NCBI GenBank assembly: GCA_026120185.1
Contig: JANUWF010002051.1
Location: forward strand, 868,001 to 932,000
Length of the DNA: 64,000 bases
Origin: Voacanga thouarsii
Taxonomy: Eukaryota; Streptophyta; Magnoliopsida; Gentianales; Apocynaceae
Direction: 5' to 3'
Shown one piece after another: positions 49,259-59,427 of this stretch. The translations under genes were made by a program, and so were the position numbers. Numbering within the stretch: position 1 is the stretch's first letter; the number at the start of each line of letters is the position of its first letter. Under the pieces are notes generated by a model. It searched no databases. It had not been told where the DNA came from and saw only the letters and a program-made list of their open reading frames with translations.

Positions 49259-50629
49259 CCTATTTGTACCCTATGGGTATTATCCCTTCAGGTGGATTAA
49301 CAAAAGTCTAAACTTGTCTTACCTGAAATCCATTTCTGACTTCATGACTAAGCAGCATCTATTTGTTGTTGGGTTTCGAGGCTAGCAAGATTAAATAGTA
49401 AAGTGGAATTGTGTAACCATCAATTGCATATTTTCAAGTCTAACTAGATATGTGATTTGATATTGGTGATACCTTTATTTGCTTAACGATGATGTAATTA
49501 GTCTATGACAATTGATTAATTAAAGTATTAATCTCTTTAAGAAAAGGTTAATCAATTTGGAGTAGATTCATGGTAAGGTTAGGAATTTTAACTTATAGGC
49601 TAACTAAGGGTTAGTCCAGTTTGGTAAGGATAGCGAATTGAAGCTGCTGTGATTGGTTCCTAAAACCAATTGCTCGAGATAATCCAATCTATGATAGATT
49701 TCTTATTTTGATCTCAAAGTATGTTCCAAAAATAAGTTGGTTTCCTAATTGGCTTGGAATTGTTTTCTTATTTTTTAGTAGTTTCCTAATTCTTTCCCCC
49801 CATTTACTTTTTATTAATTCATTCTAAGAATTCATTCAAGTTAATCATCTAAGAGTAGTTCATAAAATTGAGGTAAGGAGAGAATATAAGAATATATTTC
49901 TCTTGAGTTCCTCGTGGGTTTGACACCCTACTTACTACTAGACTATGTTATATCTTAGGAATAAGGGTTTAAAATTTCTTTTTGTTGAGTGCATGATGAC
50001 TGCATTTAAATAACCCAATTTTGAATGTCATGTTTCTTCTACAACAAGCAACCTTCTTTATCTATCTCCATATATCTTTATTTCTAGAATATAAGTTGCT
50101 TCTCCAAGGCTTTCATGGAGAATTTCTTTGATAAACAAATCTTGACTAAGTGTCGAGTGGAGACATCATTTTCTATTAGAAATATACCATCTACATATAG
50201 CAATAGGTAAACAATTTCTCTCCCACTAACCTTCTTGTATACAAAAGTTTATCTATTATTTGTATGAAGCCAAAATTCTTTAAATATTTAAACAAAATAG
50301 ATGTTCCAACTCCTAAAAGCTTGCTTTCGTTCATAAATGGACCTTTATTGCTTGCATACTTTAGTGTGATCCTTGAATGTGAAACCTTCAGATTGTGTCA
50401 TGGACACTTCTTCAATCAGATTTTCATTAAAGAAAGCTATTTTCACATTCATTTGCCAACTCGTGCGGTCTTAATGAATGGCAAGTGTTAGAAGTATTCC
50501 ATTGGATTTCAGCATTGCTACTAGTAAAAAAGTTTCGTCATAGTCAATACTTTGTTATTGACGATGACCTTTTCCAATCAGTCGTGCCTTATAGGTAATA
50601 ACTTTATCATCCATGTTACTTCTTGAAAA
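49259..50629. repeat. Composite unit 10
   Basis: 1,371 bp, complete. C-tract shortened to CTTTCCCCCC (49793-49802). The minus-strand copia RT part is at 50050-50629. It is followed by a partial unit (50630-50712) that ends in the GACTTCTTGGCT word of the copia segment. Confidence 0.8.
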
Positions 50630-50712
50630 CCTATTTGTACCATATGGGTTTTATCCCTTCAGGTGGATCAACAAAAGTCTAAACTTGTCTTACATGAAAT
50701 CCATTTCTGACT

Positions 50713-51225
50713 TCTTGGCTACGAGTTATTTGTCAGATTCTGAATTTTTTCATTGCGTTTGTTGGCAAATCTCACCCTTCCTTTATGTGAAGCTTTTTGA
50801 ATTGTGTTCCTGAAAATAACACAGCTATTGGTATGATAAGAAAACGAATTATGCCACTTACAGTATTTCTTTCCCTTCAACTCCTTGGGACTCGGGATTT
50901 TGTGGCCGAAAGGTAAACAGATTTGTTTACCTTTGACCATCTGATCAAAAATTTGTTCGGCCTTTGATACATCAAATGTATAATTCAATGGTCCCATAGG
51001 AGAAACCTCCTCCTTTCCTTTGCTAGGTTTAAAAAATGGACAAGTATAAGATGAACCTTTCACTAATTCTGCTGCCATTACCTCTATTAACTATTCCTCC
51101 TCGTTGTCCGTAACATCATCCACAACTGATATAATGGTTTGCCTATGAGATAACTTGACAGACAACTTCTTCTCCTTTTCCTTGATCATTTCTTCTATTC
51201 CGACGAGAAGAGAAAGTAAGCGGGA
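50713..51225 (-). pseudogene. gag: Gypsy gag C-terminal part with CxxH-type zinc finger
   Basis: The minus frame 51078-50719 encodes MAAELVKGSSYTCPFFKPSK, then YTFDVSKAEQIFDQMVKGKQ, GHKIPSPKELKGKKYCKWHN and SFSYHTNSCVIFRNTIQKAS. This YCKWHNSxSHxTNxC block is typical of plant Ty3/gypsy gag downstream of the retrotransposon-gag domain. Upstream on the same strand (51225-51080) comes an acidic/basic linker (MIKEKEKKL, DDVTDNEEE) with one stop. It is the continuation of the gag at 56447-57414, split by element D. It is cut at 50713 by the composite array, so protease and pol are absent. Confidence 0.85.
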
Positions 51226-52774
51226 TGATAGGGCCTAAATTAGTCTTATTTTTCCTAATTATTTAAGGCTATTTTGTGATACATTTTATTCAATAACTGG
51301 CCATATTCCTTCATATTTGAGATTTTACCATTGGAAAGGTATCTTGTGCATTATTTCAGATTTTAGGGACAAAACAAAGCAAAAATGTTGCAAAACAGAG
51401 CAGAGGAGGCGCCGACTATCACAGAGGAACCGGCACCGGTCATGTGCTATTGGCACACACTTCAAGGCAATAAAAAAATCAATGAGACGAACCGAAACAG
51501 AATCGAACCAGCGCCAGCTGGGAAACTGGAACCGGCTGCACTTTGAAAAACATTGCGATGAAATCAAGAAAAAAATCGGCGAACAACTGAAGAAACAGAA
51601 CACAACCGGCGCTGGCTCTAGGCAGCCAAGGCGGCGCCGACTGTGACCTGATGATTACACGGTGCATTGAATTTTGCACGCAATTTTTGGTAATCTACAG
51701 AATTTTAGTATCTTCCTACTTCTACTCGGCCAAAAACCCTACACCAACGAGTTTAGGCACTTCCTAACCTATAAATAGACGGAAAACACAAGGAAAAGAT
51801 GAGGAATTCATAGATCATAACAGAAAATCACTCGAATTAAATGAGGAATTCTTCAATTCAAGGAGGGTTGTACAAGAGGGTCTACAAAGGAAGAAGAATG
51901 AGGCTTATCTATGAGTGCTTTCTTTTACTTTGTTTTCTTTTTCTTGAACAATGATATGTTAATTATTTTATTGTAATTTGACATTGTTTTAGGTATTCAT
52001 GATTTTTAGAGTTATTTTATCTTTTGATTAATTAATTGTTCTTCTTGATATTTAATTACTTGTGCTTATTACGAGATTGGTTGGTTGTTTCTTTCCATTA
52101 CCTTACTAGACCAAAGGGGTTGATGGTGGTTTCAATTTAGTAATTTCATATTTGATTGGTGATTAACTTACTAGACCAAAGGGGTTAATTGCTGAGGATT
52201 GAGTAATTAATGGTTAATTGATGTCTGCCAGACTAAGGATTCATTGATTAATTTCATGCTTTAAATTTGCCAGACCAAGGAAGTTTAATCAAGGACTGTG
52301 TTTAATGCGTCTTTTGGGTGAATTAGTTGAGACAGACCAAGTAATACTAATTTATCTAGTGCATAGTGATTTCATGGATTGACCAAAGAAGTGAATCTAT
52401 TTTAATCCTTCATGATACCAAGAGAATAATTAGTTAGGATAATGATTGAATACTTTAAGATCATATTTGTCAAAATAATGGTTTAAGTTACATACTTCTC
52501 CATCATTGACATGTATATATTATTTTCTTTTCTTTTCTTTTCTTTTCTTTACCTTTTTATTTCTTTTTCACTTTTTTGAGTCGGTTAAATAATGAGAGAA
52601 AAGTGATTAATGCATGCTTGTTCTTTGAGGATCGACACTCGTTTGAACCTTATGCTATGTGAATGATGAGTACGCTTGCTCATATGTGTAATTTGAGGTT
52701 AATATTTTAATTTAAACTTGATTGGGAATGTGCTTATTTTTATATGATTTTTATACCCAAATAAATACGTATCA
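51226..52774 (+). repeat. 5' LTR of element D
   Basis: TGATAGGGCCTAAATTAG ... AAATAAATACGTATCA. It contains a GC-rich block at 51370-51650 with repeated GGCGCCG / CCGGCGC words, a TATAAATAGA box at about 51770 that could serve as a core promoter, and a (TTTTC)n microsatellite at 52520-52548. The 92- to 109-codon frames here lie in the GC-rich block and are not genes. Confidence 0.9.
51768..51778 (+). promoter_or_regulatory. Candidate TATA box in the element D LTR
   Basis: CTATAAATAGA in the 5' LTR. The same word recurs at the matching place in the 3' LTR (TATAAATAGA near 55446) and in the third LTR copy (TATAAATAGATG near 62998). Conservation in three copies and the position about 540 bp into the LTR fit a U3/R promoter. 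It is a sequence match only. Confidence 0.55.
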
Positions 52775-52780
52775 AGTTTT

Positions 52781-52796
52781 TGGCGCCGTTGCCGGG
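52781..52796 (+). other. Primer binding site of element D
   Basis: TGGCGCCGTTGCCGGG, six bases after the 5' LTR end; complementary to the 3' end of plant tRNA-Asp as in Tat/Athila elements. A second near-copy (TTGGCACCGTTGCCGGGGA) occurs about 75 bp downstream at 52855-52873. Confidence 0.85.
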
Positions 52797-54906
52797 AATA
52801 AATCTGTGTTTATTGGTTTAATAATTCTTTCCTCGTGCCAAAAACATCAAGGTTTTGGCACCGTTGCCGGGGAACAATATCATGAAAGCTTGAACTTCAT
52901 TGATTTAACCATGTGAATATGTTAATATGCAAATATGTAAATATGTAAATTTTTACAATTGTTCTTTTTGCAAAAATGTGCCATCTTTTATATATGTTGT
53001 CTCTTGTAAGCTAATTTACTAACTTTGACTTAATTGACTAACATACTTCCTGTTGTACTGTAAATACCACTAACTTTTGTATTTAAATAGTTTGGGAATA
53101 TGTGTGTTTTTCTTTTCTTTATTTTTATATCATTTTTTTTAACTTTTGTTTTTTTTTCTTTCTTTTTGTTTACTTTTTCTTTTTCTTTTTTTTAGTTTTT
53201 ATGCTTTGGTGGGCTCTTTTGTATTTTTTTTTTTTAGGTACTTTGCCAATGTCTCATTCTCCAAGCACTCAACTCTTATACAGAAGCATGCACACTGAAT
53301 GGAAGTAATTTCTTTCTTATCTTATCCCCTTCATTTTTGGTCCCATGGTATTATTTTCCCTTATTCTATTTATTTGGCCATTGAAGACAATGTCCAGATT
53401 AAGTGTGGGGGAGTGGTGAGATTGAGAATTCTTCTATTCTTCATTCTTCTATAATCTTCTTGAAATTCTTCTTTGGACTCTTGTGAGAGAGCAAATTTTC
53501 AAAAAAAATTCTAATTTTCTTTGCGATTTCAAGAGGTATTTTAGTGCATGTCTTTGTGATAGATCATAGAGCATATGTTCTATATCAATTATGGCTTATG
53601 CATGACTTTTTGCACGCACTTGGACTGAGTAGTTCTTGATCATATGCTTTACATTGTTCTTAAACCTATTTTTTCACTAAAATTCATTGAGCATTCTAGA
53701 ACTTACTTGAATACCTCTTGAGGCAAAATAAGAAAGACATTCATGATTTAACCTAGGGATGACAGTAATAGGCCTTCTTTGGATAGTTTAACCTTTTCAA
53801 GCCTACCTATTTGACATTATCCCTAGTGCCTATTTTGAGCTTAAATTTGGAATTTCTTTCTTAAAACCCATTATCATACTTTGTCCATTACTTCTTTTAA
53901 GAGTTTGACTAATTCTTCCAAATCTTTGATTGTTCTTGATAGACAAAAGTACTTGTAGGAGAATGTTGAGAGAGAATACTTGTGAAAAGATCATCACTCA
54001 TTACTTTCAGTCATGCATCAATAGTTGTGTTGAGTTGGAAAAGGAAAAAAGAAAGAGAAGAAAGAGAAGAGAAAGATTGAAAACAAGAAAAGAAAACAAA
54101 AAACTGCTAAGAAAAAATGGAAAGAGAAAAATTGAGAAACAAACAACAGCAGCATTTAAGAAAAAAAGAAGAGGAAGAAAGAAAGAAAAAGTGAAAGAGA
54201 AGAAAAGAAAGATCATAAGAAGAATGGTGGTTGAGTTGCAGGAATTTCTGAAAAACTTGAGTTCACATCAAGTCATTGGCACCATTGTTGAAATGTTTGA
54301 ATGATCTTGTGAAAAAATTATTGATGAGTTAAGGATGATTGATGAAAATGCAAGATTTGCTTGACCTATGCTATAATTGCGATACAAGGTTATGGGTTTT
54401 GATTGATTTTTGAATAGGAGAGCAAGAAGAGTTTAGAATTTCTTGATACATTGTGTTTATCCTTTTTTTGCGAACTCTCATCTTCTTTGATATTTGATTT
54501 TCCTATATCTTTCAGTTGACAAACTACATTACAAGCCCTTTAGCCTTACATTACAAACTTGAAAGTCCTACTTGATCTAAGTAGAATCATGATATGTCTT
54601 AGATTAGTGGAGAGAGTGTATGAAAAGTAAACTTATGGAATGCATATTTGTCTTGAACTAAATTCTTTCCAATTGATTGAGAATATTGTTAAAGTAGTGA
54701 AATGGTTCTACTAGTTACTATTCACTTACACAAGTCTTGCATTTGTTATGAAAGATGTATTAGCATGTGTTTTATTATCTTGAATGAAGAAAGCATTAGC
54801 GATATTATTTTGAAACTGATTAAGTAATTTTTTGAAAACTTGTATTTTTCTACTTGTCTTTGATACTTTGCTTGAGGACAAGCAAAAATCTAAGTATGGG
54901 GGAATA
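52797..54906 (+). other. Internal, non-coding region of element D
   Basis: 2.1 kb. From left: a second PBS-like word, a T-rich tract (53100-53240), the TTGGCCATTGAAGACAATG / AAGTGTGGGGGAG module (53375-53412), AT-rich DNA, a purine-rich tract (54035-54215), and the terminal polypurine tract TAAGTATGGGGGAATA (54891-54906). The frame at 53930-54304 is almost only Lys, Arg and Glu because the plus strand is A/G-rich there. It has no known domain and I do not call it a gene. Confidence 0.75.
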
Positions 54907-56446
54907 TGATATGGCCTAAATTAGTCATAGTTTTTTTAGTTATTTGAGGTTATTTTGTGATACAATTTGTTCAATAACTGGCCATATTTCTTCATATTTG
55001 AGATTTTACCCTTGGAAAGGTATCTTGTGCATTATTTCAGATTTTAGGGGTAAAACAAGGCAAAAACATCGCAAAATAGAGCAGAGGCGGTGCCGGCTAT
55101 GGCAGAGGAACCAATGCCGGTCACATGCTTTAAGGTGACAAAAAAATCAATGAGAAGATCCAGAACAGAACTGAACCGGTGCCAACTGGGAAGCTGGAAT
55201 CGGCTCCAGCTGCACTCTGGAAAACATTGCGAGGAAATCAAGAAAAAATCGGTGAACAACTGAAGAAATAGAACAAAACCAGCGCCGGCTCTAAGCAGCC
55301 AAGGTGGCGCCGACTGTAACCTGATGATAAGGTGGTGCATTGAATTTTACACGTGATTTTTGGTAATCTGCAGAATTTTAGTATCTTCCTACTTCTACTG
55401 TACCAAAAACCCTACACCAACGAATTTAGGCACTTTCTAAGCTTATAAATAGATGGAAAACACAAGGAAAAGAGGAGGAATTCATAGATCATAATAGAAA
55501 ATCAATCGAATCAAATGAGGAATTCTTCAATTCAATGAGCGTTGTGCAAGAGGGTCTATAAAGGAAGAAGAATGAGGCTTGTCTATGAGTGCTTTCTTTT
55601 ACTTTGTTTTCTTTTTCTTGAACAATGATATGTTAATTATTTTATTGTAATTTGACATTGTTTTAGGTATTCATGATTTTTAGAGTTATTTGATCTTTTG
55701 ATTAATTAATTGTTCTTCTTGGTATTTAATTACTTATGCTTATTACGAAATTAGTTGGTTGTCTTTCCATTAACTTATTAGACCAAAGGGGTTGATGGTG
55801 GTTTCATTTTATTAATTTCATATTTGATTGGCGATTAACTTACTAGACCAAGGGGGTTAATTGCTGAGGACTGAGTAATTAATGGTTAATTGATGTCTGC
55901 CAGACCAAGGATTCATTGATTAATTTCATGTTTTAAATTTGCCAGACCAAGAAAATTTAATCAAGGATTGTGTTTAATACGTCTTTTGGGTGAATTAGTT
56001 GAGACAGACCAAGTAATACTAATTTATCTAGTGGATAGTGATTTCATGGATTGACCAAAGAAGTGAATCTATTTTAATCCTTCATGATACCAAGAGAATA
56101 ATTAGTTAGGATAATGATTGAATACTTTAAGGTCATGTTTGTCAAAATAATGGTTTAAGTTATATACTTCTCTATCCTTGACATGTATATATTCTTTTAT
56201 TTTATTTTATTTTATTTTATTTTCCTTTTTATTTCTTTTTCACTTTATTGAGCCGGTTAAATAATGAGAGAAAAGTGATTAATGCATACTTGTTCCTTGA
56301 GGATCGACACTCGTTTGAACCCTATGCTATGTGAATGATGAGTACGCTTACTCATATGTGTAATTTGAGGTTAATATTTTAATTTAAACTTGATTGGGAA
56401 TGTGCTTATTTTTATATGATTTTTATACCCAAATAAATACGCCTCA
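54907..56446 (+). repeat. 3' LTR of element D
   Basis: 1,540 bp, TGATATGGCCTAAATTAG ... AAATAAATACGCCTCA. Aligns along its length with the 5' LTR. The GC-rich block is at 55070-55330. The microsatellite at the matching place is (TTTTA)n (56194-56224) instead of (TTTTC)n. Confidence 0.92.
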
Positions 56447-57414
56447 CGGGACAAATCAGAAAATCCTAGAGAATGAGACACTCTTTGAGTTGTGGATGCG
56501 TTCTACTGATGGCTATTCTAGTACACTCCATTTCTGGTAATTGAGTGGTACATTTGGTCTTAGTCTGCCGAAAATTCTTAATGAATTCTACCACACCTTT
56601 AGATAACTTTTGTTTGACCGCTAAAAGATCTGCTATGGAAACCTCAGATGCTGGTTTGAAAAATCACTAATGAAAAATCCATTCTATGTCTGACCATGAA
56701 TACACAGAATTGGGAGCCAAATTTGTATACTAAGTAAATGCTGCTCCTGTTAAAGATAAAGAAAACAATTGCAATTTATGCCAGTCACTGTTCCCAAATT
56801 CTCCACATTTGTTGTGAACCTCGCAATTGTTCCATAGTCTTGCTGTCCTCTCCAGAGAACGTGGAGAACTCAGGCAATTTAAACCCTCAAGATTACACTG
56901 CCATAGAATCTATCCATTCCGGATACGGTTTCTGATAAACTGGCCGATCCTTGGTCTGCAGACGTAATGTTTCTATCATTGCGTTAACATTGGCTAATGG
57001 TGCTAGTTGTTGATTCTGCATCGGGGAATTTAGCATAATTAGCAGAGAACCCTGTCCTGGGAATGGGGCCAACTCAAGGTATCCTACTCCCTACATCGGA
57101 TAAGCTGTTGCCATTGTAGGATACATAGGGGGAATAGTTGTAGCATAGCTTTGTGGCCTTCTATACGGGAGACAAACACTCCTGTTAGGAGCTGCTGTCG
57201 GGTTAAAAGATACCAGTACCCCCATTAGTGACTGGACCCCGTCATCGGGTATGGTGTGATTCTTCCTAGGAAAGGCTCTATAGGAACAAACTTTGCACCG
57301 GTAATCCCGAATTTCCTTAGTGCTCCTCGGGTACCAAAAATAACGGTTCCTTACACAACAATTACATTGACCCATAAGATGGTGCACCAACGGTCGAGTC
57401 AGAAGGATACACAA
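56447..57414 (-). pseudogene. gag: Gypsy gag N-terminal part with retrotransposon-gag domain
   Basis: Minus strand from the ATG at 57414. A proline- and tyrosine-rich N-terminal stretch (SYATTIPPMYPTMATAYPM) is followed after a stop by PLANVNAMIETLRL, PVYQKPYPEWIDSM, and the gag core FKLPEFSTFSGEDSKTMEQL, SLTGAAFT, then LAPNSVYSWSDIEWIF and VSIADLLAVKQKLSKGVVEF. A frameshift and two stops break the core. Element D interrupts it at 56447, and it continues at 51225. The ATG is a guess: the frame is open further upstream only in part. Confidence 0.75.
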
Positions 57415-57789
57415 CTAACTGAGGTATCTCGTGAGCATTTTACCTCTGTTCAAAATTATGGAGCTCATTTTGAAGTAGCGGCCAGAACACTATGGAAAAT
57501 TGGGGAATAAAGCTTTGAATAAGTTCGCCTGTACATTACTCCTTGGCCTGTTGTATAGCAGTTAAGGATGTGGGTGTCAACTAAGACACCTGGAGAGGAG
57601 ACGAGGAATGTGCTCCCTACTCAGGAAGAGTGACTTAGGCAGTACTGGAAGTCATCACTGTAGGATAAAAAATCCCCTGTAAAATGCACACTGGAGGCTG
57701 ATTGATGAATCTGATAAAGGTCCCGAGGATTGCTACTAAGGATTTGACATAAGGCGTCCTGAACGTAGTTGCATGCAACAGCTACCTTT
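57415..57789 (-). other. Leader of the minus-strand gypsy
   Basis: 375 bp between the PBS and the gag start. No conserved motif other than its position; one 84-codon frame on plus (57256-57510) is antisense to gag and is not a gene. Confidence 0.55.
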
Positions 57790-57808
57790 GTCTCACTGGG
57801 CGTGCCAA
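57790..57808 (-). other. Primer binding site of the minus-strand gypsy
   Basis: Minus strand TTGGCACGCCCAGTGAGAC, four bases inside the LTR. This TTGGCACGCCC-type PBS is common to a set of plant gypsy elements and differs from the Asp type. The tRNA cannot be named with confidence from sequence alone. Confidence 0.65.
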
Positions 57809-57812
57809 TTTA

Positions 57813-58497
57813 TGTTGTCGCACAAAAGGGGAGCCGATGGAATTGGTGATCGGCTTCTCTTCCAATGAACATAAACAATCTGATAGAAGAATGAATGTAA
57901 GAGCCGAACCTTTTAAGAAACGTGAGTTCTTTGAACTTATTATAGAAAGGGTTCAAGAAAGTAGAAATGTTGCATGCAGAAGCCAAAAAGAACTAGAATT
58001 AATGTGTTTCGATTGATCTTGATAAAAGAAATATAGAAATTCTGGAATTTAAACCTAAAGCAAAATGAAACGGAAAGCTGATAGCTTAAAAATAAAGGGA
58101 AACGCCTGAATCTAATCAAAGTTATAAAGAAAGACAAGAAGAAATACAGAATAAAAAGGAAGTTGAAACTTTAAGTTGGTAATCTTCTGGATGTGTTTAT
58201 GTGTCTTGTTCTAGGGATCCTTGCTCATTTTATGCTTGCTGTGGTGTTGTAACTGACTACCTGTACGTGGAGAAAATCTCGCTTCATGACTCAACTTTAG
58301 CGATTGGGTGTAGCAATGCTTTACCGATTGTGTTGAGACGTAGGGGTGACGTCTACCAACTCAAAGGTTCTTGGTTCCAATGTTGACTAGGTACATTGGC
58401 TAAAAAATAATTGCCGTCATCATCAGCTTGAAGAAATTCCTGTCGGCATCGGCTCATTATTACCGTTGCAACAGCTCGACTAAAGTTGACGTCAACA
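57813..58497 (-). repeat. 5' LTR of the minus-strand gypsy
   Basis: 685 bp, TGTTGTCGCACAAAAGG ... AAAGTTGACGTCAACA on plus; TG...CA ends and adjacency to a PBS define it. The TGTTG/CAACA ends are inverted as expected. The 3' LTR at the other end is missing because the element is cut at 50713. The 61- and 65-codon frames inside are not genes. Confidence 0.8.
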
Positions 58498-58516
58498 CTA
58501 ACAAACTAAGTTTGAT

Positions 58517-58660
58517 TGATAATTACCAATAAATTATCAACAGATTCCCAACAAAATGTGGAATTTGTTACATTTCAATTACCTATCAACAAATTACCAA
58601 ATGTGTGCATTCTGTTGGTGATATTTCTATTGATAATCTATTGGTAAACATACGAGAAAA
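58517..58660. repeat. Imperfect inverted repeat (hairpin)
   Basis: Left arm 58523-58558 (TTACCAATAAATTATC... ACAAAATG) is matched in reverse complement by 58608-58647 (CATTCTGTTGG... ATTGGTAA), with about 50 bp of loop. The arms have a few mismatches and a small indel. Similar palindromes of the CTGTTGGT / ACCAACAG kind occur near the ends of plant CACTA elements, and a CACTA-type end follows at 58676. Confidence 0.6.
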
Positions 58661-58675
58661 ATATTTACTAATCAC

Positions 58676-58980
58676 TACAAGACAATGATATATTGGTAAC
58701 AAATTTTTTTTTTTCTAAATAAAGTTTTGTGGCCAAAAGTATCCTTTAGGGAGGAAAATTTTTCTTCAATTTTGTCGCTACTAATTAAGACCTTCGGCAA
58801 CAAAATTTTTAGTTCATAGCTAAAAATGATGGCTTTAGCTAAGAAATAAGTGTATTATGGAGGAAAAATACATCATCAACGACAAAAATTCATTTTCTAG
58901 TTAAAAATACTAACTTTTATCACTATTAATTATACTTTTAATGACAAAATTCATATTTCCTAGCTACTACCTATCTTTAA
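58676..58980. mobile_element. CACTA-like transposon end (terminal fragment)
   Basis: CACTACAAGACAATGATATA at 58676 resembles the CACTACAAGAAAA terminal inverted repeat of plant CACTA (En/Spm) transposons. It is followed by AT-rich sequence with repeated TAGCTAAAAAT / TTAGCTA and TGTCGCTA-type subterminal words. No transposase and no second end are seen, so this is at most one end. Confidence 0.45.
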
Positions 58981-59320
58981 ATTTTTAAATATTTACAACA
59001 GGGCTCCAAAAAAATTGTAAATTGGTCTTTCAATTTTGTATAATTACAAAATGACATGAAAAATTTGTAAATTGATACCTAAACCTTAAAAGATTTTTAA
59101 TATGACAATAAAAATTTTATAAATTAGTCCCTAAATTTTTAAATATATAAGACATGATCCCAAATTTTACAATTTGCACCTTAAATTTTCAAAAAATATA
59201 AAATGATAACCAAAAATTTATAAATTGGTCATTAAATTTTAGAATATTTAAAATATAATCCCTAAAATTTTACAAATTAGCCCATAATTTTAAAATATTT
59301 AAAAATTCATTATAATTTGG
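58981..59320. repeat. AT-rich short-period repeat
   Basis: Irregular repetition, about every 40-60 bp, of AAATTTGTAAATTGGTC / CCTAAATTTTAAAATAT-like words. Very low GC. No coding content. Confidence 0.5.
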
Positions 59321-59388
59321 ACTGATTTATATAAATGAAACTAAATTATGTGACAAAACACGTCCGATTACCTTAAAATTTGATCATA

Positions 59389-59427
<39 letters not shown>

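Larger units (their letters stand above)
45968..50712. repeat. Composite tandem array, block 2
   Basis: Continuation of the 1.37-kb composite array on the far side of the copia pair: a partial unit, three full units starting at 46644, 48025 and 49259, and a partial unit from 50630. RT-part anchors are at 46280, 47661, 48895 and 50266. These units differ more from each other than units 2-4 of block 1. The array ends at 50712 against a gypsy gag fragment. Confidence 0.88.
51226..56446 (+). mobile_element. Non-autonomous Tat-like LTR retrotransposon, element D (complete)
   Basis: 5,221 bp with two LTRs (1,549 and 1,540 bp), Asp-type PBS, polypurine tract and a perfect 5-bp target duplication CGGGA (51221-51225 and 56447-56451). 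The internal region (52775-54906, 2.1 kb) encodes no gag, protease, RT or integrase. This makes it a large retrotransposon derivative that would need proteins from an autonomous Tat/Athila relative. The LTRs differ at many sites (roughly a tenth by eye), so the insertion is old. It interrupts a minus-strand gypsy gag. Confidence 0.92.

Noticed and set aside
19541..50491. A recurring 75- to 91-residue plus-strand frame beginning MKPKFFK in seven composite units, as a conserved small protein
   Set aside because: It is the antisense of copia reverse transcriptase in each unit. It recurs because the whole unit is duplicated, and non-coding parts of the unit are as well conserved.
52722..52916. 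64-residue frame spanning the element D PBS
   Set aside because: It crosses the LTR end and both PBS copies, which are functional RNA sites; there is no protein motif.
53930..54304. 124-residue basic frame as a nucleic-acid-binding protein of element D
   Set aside because: Composition is almost only Lys/Arg/Glu from an A/G-rich tract, no domain is visible, and the opposite strand is equally open (Phe/Leu/Ser).
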